This document shows positions 10,861 through 20,360 of a DNA stretch of 64,000 nucleotides, piece after piece. The DNA comes from Siphonodentalium dalli (lineage: Eukaryota; Mollusca; Scaphopoda; Gadilida; Siphonodentaliidae). The notes under the pieces are model-generated. The model was not told the origin of the DNA. It ran no database searches and was given only the letters and a program-made list of their open reading frames with translations. The position numbers and the translations under genes are program-made. Numbering within the stretch: position 1 is the first letter of the stretch; the number at the start of each line of letters is the position of its first letter. The DNA lies in the NCBI GenBank assembly GCA_032622095.1, contig CP136061.1, positions 173,419,107 to 173,483,106 on the forward strand, in the 5' to 3' direction.

Positions 10861-11632
10861 AGCTGAGTTACAGTATTTGCAGCAAGTAATTCCTGTTAAA
10901 CCATGCACTCCAATAATTGTAGAGAATTTAGCTATTCTATTAGATGGATATCCATCTGGTAAAGCACAATATCTTATAGAGGGTTTTACAAACGTTTTCC
11001 GTTTAGGTTTTGTTGGTGCGCAACATCAGCAGTTCGCTCCCAACCTCAAGTCGGCTTATAATTTACCAACTCAGATCGAAGAAACATTGAACAAAGAAAT
11101 TTCAGCAGGTCGTATGGCCGGACCATTTTCGGCACCTCCTTTTCCAAATTTTAGAGTGTCACCAGTGGGTTTGGTTGAAAAGAGGGTTCCAGGGGAATAT
11201 AGGATGATCCATCATTTATCTTATCCTCCTGGGGATTCGGTTAATGATGGTATACCTGCTGTATTTTCGTCTGTTCAATATGCCACTGTTTACGATGCTA
11301 TCCGGTTGGTAAAATCTGCAGGTTCAGGTTGCTTTTTAAGCAAAACTGATATATCAAAGGCATTCAAGTTAATTTGTATACATATTAACGACCAGAATCT
11401 TTTGGGGCTCGGTTGGGCTGATTCTTTTTATTATAATCGTACGCTCCCTTTTGGTTGCGCCAGCTCTTGTCAAATTTTTGAAGCTTTCAGTACTTCATTG
11501 GAGTGGATAGCTCGTAAATTTGAGATAAAGAGGATTACACATGTGATTGATGATTTTTGTATTATCGGGGAATCAAAGGATATCTGTCAGCGGGCACTTG
11601 ATAATTTTCTACAAATTTGTGGGTTTTTTTAG
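10778..11632 (+). pseudogene. Ngaro reverse transcriptase
   Basis: An ATG at 10778 overlaps the end of gag by 83 bp in another frame. Fingers and palm are recognisable: FPNFRVSPVGLVEKR, motif A TDISKAFK (Asp near 11348), motif B LPFGCASS and motif C VIDDFC (11543-11560), with the DIRS-type substitution of Val-Ile for Tyr-x before DD. The frame stops at 11632 just after a T7 run (11624-11630). The thumb continues one base out of frame at 11631, consistent with one extra T. A homopolymer error in assembly would look the same. Confidence 0.85.
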
Positions 11633-11933
11633 GGTACCTATGTCACCAGAAAAGACAGTTCAACCTCATCAGATCATGACGTTCCTTGGTATCGAGCTTG
11701 ATTCGTTATTGATGGAAGCTCGACTACCGGCAGATAAGCTTAAAAATTGTCGTGATAAAATTCAGGCCATGCTTCAGTGTAAAAAAACTAATTTGCGTGA
11801 GCTTCAAAGTATTATAGGTCTCCTAAATTTTTGCTGCTCTGTAATTTTGCCAGGGCGTGTAAAAAGTAACTCAACCGTTTATCTGCATACGCCTTACCAA
11901 ACAAGTCAAAGCGGATTTGAGGCTTTGGCTTAA
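11631..11933 (+). pseudogene. Ngaro RT thumb / connection
   Basis: Continues the RT after the T7 frameshift: MSPEKTVQPHQIMTFLGIEL then LQSIIGLLNF and VILPGRV, the usual RT-RNase H linker in DIRS-order elements. It ends at 11933. The RNase H frame overlaps it in the next frame from about 11890, marking a second frameshift. Confidence 0.75.
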
Positions 11934-12180
11934 ATTCTTAGAGTCGTTTAATGGTAAAACATTTTTCTTGGATGAGCACTGGCTATCCTCACATACCCTG
12001 CAACTATACACTGATGCTGCCCAATCCTTTGGGTTTTCAGCAATTTATGGCAATAAATGGTTTTATGGGCCATTCATTTTGTCCGAAAAGATTAATATAG
12101 CAGTTTTGGAGCTGTATCCGATAGTTCTTTCTTTATCCATTTGGGGAGAACAAATGGCAAATAAGAGCATAATTTTACCA
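11890..12180 (+). pseudogene. Ngaro RNase H, truncated
   Basis: Shows LWLKFLESFNG, then the first catalytic Asp in LYTDAAQ and the Glu in LELYPIV. Soon after NKSIIL (about 12177) the homology breaks off. The third acidic block (CDNEA in the related element at 38.6 kb) and the usual ADSLSR tail are missing, and the sequence passes directly into the recombinase. This is an internal deletion. Confidence 0.75.
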
Positions 12181-12193
12181 CAAAGCACGTTGC

Positions 12194-12853
12194 TTGCCAG
12201 ACCCTACATTGCAATTTTTAGTCAAAAAGGCACTTGAATGTGTGTCTCGGTTACGACCTTCAGTAGACCTCCGATTGCCCATAACACAACATATTCTTTT
12301 GCGTTTAATTGAAGCTTTAGATTCATGCTCCTTGTCGCATTATAGGGACGTTCTTTTCAAAGCTATGTTTTCCCTGGCCTTTTTTGCGTTAGCTCGGGTC
12401 GGGGAATTGTGCCTTACAAATTCTGATAGTCAGTGTAATATTCTACAATACTCTGATATTACCATTGATCATGCTAGGCTCATGGTTACTTTTCGTAATT
12501 TTAAGCATAATATATCAGGTAAGCCACATTACATCGCTATTGCAACTCAACAGCCTTCATTAATTTGCCCTATCCAGCGAGTTGCTCAGTATATTTCTAT
12601 GCGTGGTATTAACTCAGGGCCACTTTTTATTTCTGCTGCAGGACGCCCTATTCAACGACAGGCCTTTGATCAAATAATGAGAACTACCGTTCTTTTTTCT
12701 GGACTCGATCCTGATTTATACAAGGGACATAGTTTTAGGATAGGGGGTGCTTCGGAAGCCAGTGAAAAGGGGTTTTCTGATGCCCAAATAAGGTCTTTGG
12801 GGCGTTGGCAGTCACAAGCTTTTCTCAAATACATATGCTCCAATCCTCTTTAG
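12194..12853 (+). pseudogene. Ngaro tyrosine recombinase, catalytic domain
   Basis: This enzyme integrates the element by phage-integrase chemistry. An open frame of 219 codons (no ATG at its left end) reads RLPITQHILLRLIEAL, then the catalytic set: Arg68 in ALARVGELC, His179 and Arg182 in HSFRIGG, Trp205 in GRW in place of the second His, and Tyr213 in FLKYI. The residues are all present. The N-terminal core-binding domain is absent because of the deletion that also removed the end of RNase H, so the protein would not be a complete recombinase. Confidence 0.85.
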
Positions 12854-13497
12854 GTTGGGATATCAGCCATGGTTATGGCTGCATTTATTACTAATTAAAA
12901 TAATTTACCGTATTGGTCAAGGCAGGTGGCCTGGCCGCTTTATGCAATTGCGATTCGTTTTGGTTCTTGTTGAACCTTTTCATAACGACATATTGCCATG
13001 TACATGTATATCAGCTGATATTTGATCCTATTCCAAGACCGATTTGTTGGTTTTGAGTGCAGTAACTGAATTCATTAGGTCGAGGCAGGTGGTCCGGCCA
13101 AATATATATTGTTTGGTATGGGTACTTGGATGTTTTCAGTGCCTTGTATTTTGTTGATTATCAGAAATTTGCATACTTGTGGTGACAGCAGTGTCATATC
13201 ATTGTCAAGCAATTATATGTATGTTTTTATGTAGGTTGATTTTAGATTTGTTGAGATGAAGCATTTTGCTAACATGTTAATGATATGTTCACTAGCAGGG
13301 GGTGCTAATGAAGGTTTTGCCTTCATGGGTTGGTTGGTTTTCTATTGGTGTTTTTATTTTAACGTTACGTTACAGGTAATAACATAAGTCAGTCCGTTAT
13401 ACTAATTTATAGATATCAGCAATTTTCCCTCTCTTTCCTTGATCCAGGGTTGGTTTTGGGTGGGGCTGCGATCAAACTTTAAGGTTTTGATCCCTGT
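12854..13497 (+). other. Ngaro 3' non-coding region
   Basis: No frame. A short motif, GGTC(A/G)AGGCAGGTGG followed by (C/T)C(T/C)GGCC, occurs at about 12917 and 13079. Confidence 0.6.
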
Positions 13498-13660
13498 GGC
13501 GGTTTTGATACTCCCACCTTCACATTATGTTTATTTTCGGTAGTTTATTTTATGAATAAACAGCCATTTAACTGCACTTTATTTTCCTGTTGTGAATGAG
13601 CAAAACCCTCCCCTGGACCAGGTTTACTGAGGTTTTATTTCGTTACTTTTCCACAGCATA
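13498..13660 (+). repeat. Ngaro split direct repeat B1
   Basis: 163 bp from GGCGGTTTTGATACTCCC to CACAGCATA; repeated at 14100-14262 with about five differences by eye. It abuts A2. Confidence 0.88.
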
Positions 13661-13661
13661 A

Positions 13662-13931
13662 ATGCAGGCTATGTTTAATAGCCGGTTTTATGTGATGGGA
13701 TAAGTTAGTTTTGACAGCCTTTTCTGATCGTGACTGTAGGGTTACCTGACTTTTGATTGGCTGCTGTACACTTCTGTTTTTACCTGTGACGTTTTCGTCG
13801 GTCGCTCGATCAAAGAAATACAACAGGTTTGTTTTTATTTTTTGCTCTTAAAAAAAACCCTATTATGTAGGGCTAATTAGTCCTTCTTTATTACACGTAA
13901 GTTTCAGCACCAGCTTTTATTCTTTTAAAAC
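13662..13931 (+). repeat. Ngaro split direct repeat A2
   Basis: Near-identical copy of A1 (2185-2455), directly following B1. The B1/A2 junction represents the joined ends of the circular intermediate in the accepted Ngaro/DIRS replication model. Confidence 0.9.
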
Positions 13932-14099
13932 CCACCCTCCCTCCCAGATTTTACTGGGTCTGATTTCCATAACGGTACAACTTATTACATTTGACTATAT
14001 CTCCTGTTTTAGCACCTCCGGCTTTGTATCTGACATGTTGCGTGTTATAGTTATATGTTTGGTTCAGATGTGTTAATCTGTGATGTTATGTGATGTGTG

Positions 14100-14262
14100 G
14101 GCGGTTTTGATGCTCCCACCTTCACATTATGTTTATTTCCGGTAGTTTATTTTATGAATAAACAGCCATTTAACTGCACTTTATTTTCCTGTTGTGAACG
14201 AGCAAAACCCTCCCCTGGACCAGGTTTACTGAGGTTTTATTTCCTTACTTTTGCACAGCATA
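14100..14262 (+). repeat. Ngaro split direct repeat B2 (right end)
   Basis: Second B copy and right terminus. Between A2 and B2, 13932-14099 is unique sequence starting with a C-rich CCCACCCTCCCTCCC. Confidence 0.88.
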
Positions 14263-14870
14263 GAAAAGACAAGAGAGACAATTGAACATGTGGTTTTGGC
14301 ATGAAAAATGCAAAAACACCGCGACGTCATTACCAATAATTTGCGTTTTTACCGAAAGTCTTCATGAGACTTTTATCAATCATGGGTTATATCATATGAT
14401 ACATTCAAATAAAATATAACGACATTTGGTGTAATAATTTGTAGTAATTATATATTATAATTTATATTGTTTTTTGCAATTAAAAATCAGGAATATTTTT
14501 TTCAATCACAAGACCGATGGTAAACCAACCAAAATTTGACACAAACAGATTTCGTGGATTTGCATTTTATGTGTTACAATAAAGATAGTTAGTTCGTCGG
14601 CAGATTTATCTTTACATTATTAATTTATTATTAAATAGAAACACCATTATATTTATGACACTTAAATGACAACATGGTTATTGACAATATTGTTGCATAT
14701 CTGAAGATACACCTGTCACCTGGTCAGTTGTGGTACATACATTTGGAAAACACAAATTTCTATCATAATGTTAAATACCTGTTGGCTAACGTAATTAACC
14801 TCACAACTGGCGACGTTGTCTACACGACATTGTCTAACTACATGTTATATTGGGTAAAGGGTTAATGACC
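14263..14870 (+). repeat. Dispersed repeat, copy 1 (ends AAAGGGTTAA)
   Basis: A diverged copy of 31335-31936; both share ATAATTTGC.TTTTT.C.GAAA, GACTTTTATCAA, GTTGCATATCTGA.GATA and an end TATTGGG(T/A)AAAGGGTTAA. The AGGGTTAA end resembles a piggyBac-type terminus. The open frame at 14674-14865 is part of this repeat and has no domain. Confidence 0.6.
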
Positions 14871-14937
14871 TGATTTTCTCTCTCTGAAGCTACCTGACTG
14901 AGGAGTCCTCTGGCAAAATTAATACTGGCAGATATAA

Positions 14938-15372
14938 CAAGAGGTGTGCACTCGAGTGCTAGCATACCCCCACCGTGGCATATTCAACCCGCATTATCTG
15001 TAAACCCAACAAAAAAGATTTTTAACTTTAAAGAAAAATTCGGACTAATAATATCGATATGGTGTCACAAGAAGCTTGTACAGAATTTTTTTTTGAAATC
15101 GGTTCATATTTGTTAAAGTTATTAGAGTCGGACAGAATTTTCTAAGTAAAAATAAGTCGAAAATGAGGTGTAACTTAAAAAAAAAACTCGACCGAACCAC
15201 AATTAGCATCATGCGGAGAGGCAGTCCTAAGGAGATTGCATACAAAAAATTATTGAAATCGGTTCATAGTTGTTCGAGTTATGAGGTCGGACGGACGAAC
15301 GGAGGGAGAAAGCGTGACGGACGGACGCAGTCAATCCAGTATACCCCCCATTTTCTTCGAAAGTTGGGGTAT
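14938..15372 (+). repeat. Short interspersed repeat with internal duplication and terminal hairpin
   Basis: Starts ATAACAAGAGGTGTGCACTC. It contains two related blocks with GAAATCGGTTCATA(T/G)TTGTT (about 15098 and 15256), then GACGGACGAACGG/GACGGACGGACGC. It ends in a self-complementary TATACCCCCCATTTTCTTCG / AAGTTGGGGTATA stem. Non-coding; family not named. Confidence 0.55.
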
Positions 15373-15654
15373 AATAACTGCTTCTGGTGAGAGGTAAGTT
15401 GTGATATGATATGGGGTGGAGGGGTTGGTAGGGGCAGGGTGGGGGCCTGGGTCATGTGGGGTGGGGTGATGGAAAGTCTAAGTAATACTAGATTTAGTAG
15501 ATTATCAACATAAAGAGATATATATAAAGTAACATACATGATGGTTGCTGGCGGCTATGTTTTGCAATGAAATTCCAAAAAATTTGATAGCTTCCATCTA
15601 GTAGATCAATATCAAGATTGATATGAAGTTTGGTGATGATCAGATGAGGGAAGT
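15373..15654. other. No gene seen
   Basis: A G/T-rich stretch at 15405-15475, then AT-rich sequence. The first recognisable array unit follows. Confidence 0.5.
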
Positions 15655-17490
15655 GGACTGTAGAGTATGCCAAAGGATTTAGTCATGCAAAGAGTAAAAT
15701 TCAAGATGGCTGCCAGTGGAGATGTTTTATGACCGAAAGACCCCAAAATGACTTGTTCCCATCTACATGTCAATGTTAACAGCCGCGACAAAATTTCATG
15801 ATGATCCTACCAAAGGTACGACTTGTAGCCCATGCCAAAGGATAGGGTTTAGTCATGCAAAGAGTAAAATACAAGACGGCTGCCGGCAGCCATGTTTTCC
15901 GGTCGAATGACCCCAAAATGAAACGTTCCCATTTGCATGTCAATATTAACATTCACAACAAATTTCATGATGATCAGACGAAAAGAGAGCCTGTGCCAAG
16001 GTGGCTGCTGGCGGCCATGTTTTTTGGGCGAATGACCCCAAAATGACTTGTTCCCATCTACATGTCAATGTGTTAACACATTGACTGCCACTACGAGTTA
16101 ACTCATAGTAAACGGTTGCATGGAGACTGCTACTACGAGTTAACTTGCAGTGGTGTCCATAACACATAAATAACATAAGAAACTGAGAGCAATGTTAGTT
16201 TATGCGTCAATCCATGCCCAACAATCACATTGATTGTATATGTATAATTACAATGGCTTGAGAAACAATGATACCCACATCCCGATCATGGGGTGGGGGT
16301 GCAGTTTGAAATCTTGCGACGACACTCCATTTTACCAGGACCTCTTCTGTACGTCCCTGACCCATGGTAGACACATGCAAATAGACCTTTCCCGGATATT
16401 ATAGAGGGCTTTCGTTGCATAAATCAATAATCAGTTAGCTCTAGATTGTTCAGGTTTCATTTGAAGCTTTTGGCTATATAGTGATAATACACCCCATTGT
16501 TTGAGGGATGGGTGCAAGCCACTGAAAAGTTCACTAAATATCTAAACTTGGCTGTGTAACATACTATGTAAGAGAACAACACATACATGTATGTTGAGAT
16601 TAGTTAGAAATCAGTGCCCTACTTGAGCGCGCTAATGTCTAAATTCTAACAAATCTTATTATCGGCTGTAGTTCTATGTTTATTACACATCCCGTACTTA
16701 TAACTGAATAAATTCTGACAGTAGAAGAATTCGGATATAGTGTCAGAGGCTGCTGGAAACTTGACCTAGCCCTACGTCAATTGTATGCACAAGCAGATAC
16801 ATGTGGCTTGTTTAATCATGCACGCAATTAAGTTCATTTCCCTGGCAATGGGTGTACAAGTGTGTAAATGCATTTATCATGTTTTATAGAACTTTAGTTA
16901 ACCAAAATTGGGTTACATGATGTTGAAATGTTTTATAACGCTACTATGAGATAACTCGTAGTCGGCACCTGGGATGGAATTTACCAGTGGTCATCGCTGC
17001 TGTCAATGTTAACAGCCGCGACAAATTTCATGATGATCCTACCAAAGATACAACCTGTAGCCCATGCCAAAGGATAGGGTTTAGTCATGCAAAGAGTAAA
17101 ATACAAGACGGCTGCCGGCAGCCATGTTTTCCGGTCGAATGACCCCAAAATGAAACATTCCAATTTGCATGTCAATATTAACATTCACAACAAATTTCAT
17201 GATGATCAGACGAAAAGAGAGCCTGTGCCAAATGATTTAGTCACGCAAAGAGTAAAATCCAAGGTGGCTGCTGGCGGCCATGTTTTTTTGCCGAATGACC
17301 CCAAAATTACTTGTTCCCCTCTAGATGTGAATGTCAACAGCCATGACAAATTTCATAATGATCCAACCAAAGGTACGACCTGCAGCCCATGCTAATGGAA
17401 ATTGTTGGCAGACGTCTCCACACACACGCACACGGACGACGGATACCAAGCCATGGCAATAGCTCAAACTATACAAGTAAAGTTGAGCTA
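15655..17490. repeat. Tandem array of ~170-bp units (TAGCTCAACTT element family), first block
   Basis: Units carry CAAAGAGTAAAATCCAAGAT, GGCTGCTGGCGGCCATGTTT, CGAATGACCCCAAAATGA, CTACATGTCAATGTTAACA and ACAAATTTCATGATGATC. Cores lie at about 15707, 15876, 16001, 17108 and 17265. A roughly 220-bp stretch at 15777-15998 recurs almost exactly at 17010-17229. The block ends at 17461-17490 with a terminal hairpin, AGCTCAAACT...AGTTGAGCT. Interrupted by an insertion at about 16073-17013. Confidence 0.75.
16073..17013. mobile_element. piggyBac-like non-autonomous insertion in the array
   Basis: Left end TTAACACATTGACTGCC, right end GCTGCTGTCAATGTTAA; read inwards these match as TTAACA(CA)TTGAC.GC. 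TTAA is the target duplication of piggyBac elements. Inside each end is an inverted TGCC(A/G)ACTACGAGTTA(A/T)CTC motif (about 16088-16113 and 16940-16970). No coding frame. The right border is blurred because the target itself contains TGTCAATGTTAAC. Confidence 0.5.
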
Positions 17491-18031
17491 AAAATGGATA
17501 TAGAACATCATAGCACTGATGTGACGAAATGTGAAATCCAATATGGCTGCTGGCAGGTAATGTTTTAATAAACAATTTGGAAAAATTTGTAAGCTTCCAT
17601 CTAGAGGTCACCCCAAAGACCAATATGAAGTGTGGTGACGGTCGGACGTGATATGACCTGCAGGATGTGCTAAAGATATTTGTTATTATTTATTACAGAC
17701 GCAAGAATGACAGAAAACCAACCCATGGCAATAGCTCAAACAATAGCTATGGGCCATTTTTCAATTTGAACATTGCAAATATTTTCTTTCTGGAGTTATT
17801 CCCCTTGAGTGACATGAAAATTCATTCAGCAAAATATACGTCAGCATCTATATTACTAATCACCCACATACAGTTCTTGATATTTGAAAAGTTATTTCAT
17901 CAGTTGGAAACTATTAATGTTTCATACTTTTCAGCAAAATAATCAGTTTTCCCATCATTATTCTAGTAATTTAAGTGTAAAAAATACAAAATTAGCATGG
18001 CAGCGAAAGAATTAACTATCTTGCCAAATAC
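17491..18031. other. Intron flank with degraded array unit
   Basis: 17530-17660 carries a weak array unit (GGCTGCTGGCAGGTAATG, TGAAGTGTGGTGACGGTC). The rest, to the ACC exon donor, is AT-rich without features. Confidence 0.5.
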
Positions 18032-18145
18032 CTGTCGGGCGCGGAGTGCAACTTTAGAATTCTCAGCATTGTGCAGAGACGTCAGGTCACTGAGAACACT
18101 GGACAGGTCATCAGTTAAACCTGGTTCATTGTGATGCAAATGATC
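18032..18145 (-). CDS. ACC: Acetyl-CoA carboxylase, next central-domain exon
   Basis: A 114-bp, 38-codon exon, bounded by the acceptor TTTTCAG (minus strand, 18152-18146) and the donor GTATTT beginning at 18031. Both ends are phase 0. It encodes DHLHHNEPGLTDDL followed by SVLSDLTSLHNAENSKVALR and ARQ. This corresponds to the animal ACC segment DQLCGRDPTLTDEL...NAKVALRARQ, which directly follows the MLI that ends the exon at 63782. The fit of sequence, order and phase is what identifies both exons. The exon sits between two transposon-derived tandem arrays (ending 17490 and starting 18277), only about 130-540 bp away on each side. No further ACC exon was found on the minus strand between 1 and 18031. 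Confidence 0.9.
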
Positions 18146-18276
18146 CTGAAAAGATAAATATATTGATGTTAACTTTTTATAATAAAGACAACACTTCCAA
18201 CAACAAACATTTCTATGGAACTTGCTTTGAAGAAACGTTTGCATTATAATCACAAATGAAAGTGTCAATGACACTG

Positions 18277-19211
18277 TAGCTCAACTTGGGAAGGAGATAA
18301 TTTTTTGTACTGAGCAATCCCCAAAGATCCATATGAAGTTTGGTGATGATCGGATGAGGGATGTGGTCTGTTGGGTGCGCCAAAGGATTTAGTCATACAA
18401 AGAGTAAATCCCAAGATGGCTGCTGGCAGCCATGTTTTCAATGAATTTGGTCAAAATAGGATGCTCCCATCTAGAGGTCACCACGAAGATCCATATGAAG
18501 TTTGGTGATCATCAGATCAGGAAAGAAATCAATATGAAAGTGTCAATGACACTGTAGCTCAACTTGGAAAGGGAATAATTTCATGTGTTACAGTCAATGG
18601 AGTGATTAGGAATGTGGAAAGTTGAAAGGCCTAGTTATACAAAGAGTAAAATCCAAGATGGCCTCTGGCAGCCATGTTTTTTTGCCGAATGACCTCAAAA
18701 TGACTCGTTCCCATTTGCATGTCATTGTTAACATCCATCACAAATTTCATGATAATCCAACAAAAGATAAGACCTGGAGCCTGTGTCAAAGGATTTAGTC
18801 ATGTAAAGAGTAAAATCCAAGATGGCTGCTGGCGGCCATGATTTTTGGCCAAATGACCCCAAAATTACTCGTTCCCATCTACATGTCAATATTAACATCC
18901 ATGACAAATTTCATGATGATCAGATGAACAGTACGACTTGTAGCCCGTGCTAATGGATTGAATTTTGAAATCCAAGATGGCCACTGGCGGCCATGTTTTT
19001 TTGCCGAATGACCCCAAAATGACTCGTTCCCATCTACATGTCAATGTCAACAGCCGTGACAAATTTCATAATGATCCGACTAAAGGTAGGACATGTAGCC
19101 CGTGCTAAAGGAAATTGTTGACAAATCAAACACGCACACACACAGACACACACGGACGACGGATACCAAGCCATGGCAATAGCTCAAACTTTACAAAGTA
19201 AAGTTGAGCTA
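18277..19211. mobile_element. TAGCTCAACTT terminal-repeat element with internal array
   Basis: Starts TAGCTCAACTT (18277-18287) and ends AAGTTGAGCTA (19201-19211), a matching inverted pair. Internal units have cores near 18416, 18659, 18821 and 18978. A second left end (TAGCTCAACTT at 18555), with the same preceding GTGTCAATGACACTG, shows one copy inside or beside another. The right end carries the ACGGACGACGGATACCAAGC tail and a hairpin. Non-coding, MITE-like. Confidence 0.7.
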
Positions 19212-19487
19212 ATAAAGTAAATATCTCCTGGTTTGATGTCAAGTCAGCCAAATGCGAGCGCTTCTAAATAAAGGCGTGTTTAAGAGTTTGCATTAAAATA
19301 TCAACTTGACAGAGTATCAGGTGATTCTAAAATTCATCTTGCGAAGTGAATATGTGAGTGAATATATAATTACCAAGTATATTCAGGTAATAGGGAACCT
19401 ATATCAATGCAATATCGATAAAACTATGAATATCCCAAGCGTCACAATTGGGTACCTCCTACCGATAATGCCGACGTCTTACGGTTA

Positions 19488-20360
19488 TTAACTCTTTCAT
19501 CCCTGAATATACAGATATAGATGTCCCAGAACCCTGGATTATCAGCTTGCCTACTTAAAATTATATGTCCCTGACGTATTGCTGCAACACTACCTTTGGA
19601 GTGATGTCGGGTATGGCAAACTGCATGTTTTATGATCGTTAACAAGTGACCTTCAATTTGTGTTATATACCAGTTGGGGCATCACATCTAAATGATATAT
19701 CAGGTGTGTGCAGGTGAGAACCGAGAAGGGACATTGAATCCCAATATATGCTATAGTCGCATGTGTCGCCTGTATCTGGGGTATCAACTTCGCATATCAA
19801 TGTTTTCCACAAATACATACATGTATGTGTCATTCTTTGTAAGTGTGGTGTATAAACGTGGTTGTGATGACACCCTGATTTCCGTAATAATTGCGTCAAA
19901 AATAGGAGAAGTTAGACAGATACTACAAATAAAACATTGTTAGAAAGGTCAACATTATCTTCTTTATTTCATAAACGTAATAATAGTAATGTTATCAGTA
20001 TGTGTTTGTGATAAACAATAAACCAAAATCGAAATGTGACTCAAAACACCACACCTGTCGGCAGTATTGCGTCAACGATTTTTAGGAAACTCCAAAATAC
20101 TAATCGTGACGTCATACAGGTGCTGTCCATATTTAGGCCTGGAAATTCTCTTAATGGCATAAATGCCTGGTATTCGTGAGCACAAATAAATTAGTATTGA
20201 TACCAAATATCACCCAAAGGATATAAAAGTCGCTACCAAATAAAATAATTTGTACATCTCTGGAAATATTGTATTATTCCCAAAAATTGAGCTCTGCCCG
20301 CTCAAGCGGGCTGCATGTAAATTACTTTGTGCCGGCTTTTATGGGGGGGTGCGGGGTTGA
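19488..20360 (+). mobile_element. piggyBac-like non-autonomous element, copy 1
   Basis: Begins TTAACTCTTTCATCCCTGAA and matches 56895-58106 over most of its length (TGTCGGGTATGGCAAACTG, GGTGAGAACCGAGAAGGGAC, CCAAAATCGAAATGTGACTC and others). The right end is decayed (GGGTTGAATTCTTTCAA) and has lost the TTAA. Compared with copy 2 it lacks about 300 bp in the middle. The two small frames in it are not coding by any sign. Confidence 0.65.

Larger units (their letters stand above)
2185..14262 (+). mobile_element. Ngaro-type tyrosine-recombinase retrotransposon (DIRS order), non-functional
   Basis: Ngaro elements replicate through reverse transcription and integrate with a tyrosine recombinase; they carry split direct repeats in the order A1-genes-B1-A2-B2. 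Exactly this order is seen: A1 2185-2455, B1 13498-13660, A2 13662-13931, B2 14100-14262. Internal frames in order are SGNH hydrolase, gag, reverse transcriptase, RNase H and tyrosine recombinase, all on the plus strand. A hAT transposon occupies 5633-9599; without it the element is about 8.1 kb. It is inactive: frameshifts in RT/RNase H, an internal deletion between RNase H and the recombinase, and the hAT insertion in gag. Repeat pairs differ at only a few bases by eye, so the insertion is fairly recent. It is antisense to ACC. Confidence 0.9.
1..18031 (-). other. ACC: Downstream ACC intron (runs past left edge)
   Basis: Begins at the GTATTT donor at 18031. No ACC-like exon is visible on the minus strand to the left edge, so at least 18 kb of this intron is present. 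About 12 kb of it is one nested retrotransposon (2185-14262). Confidence 0.7.

Noticed and set aside
17963-18274. 103-codon minus-strand frame taken as one gene
   Set aside because: Only the middle 38 codons match ACC and they are bounded by splice sites; the ends are intron read-through.
15655-19211. Regular repeats with spacers, CRISPR-like at first glance
   Set aside because: Units are about 170 bp with terminal hairpins and transposon-type ends, in a eukaryotic genome.
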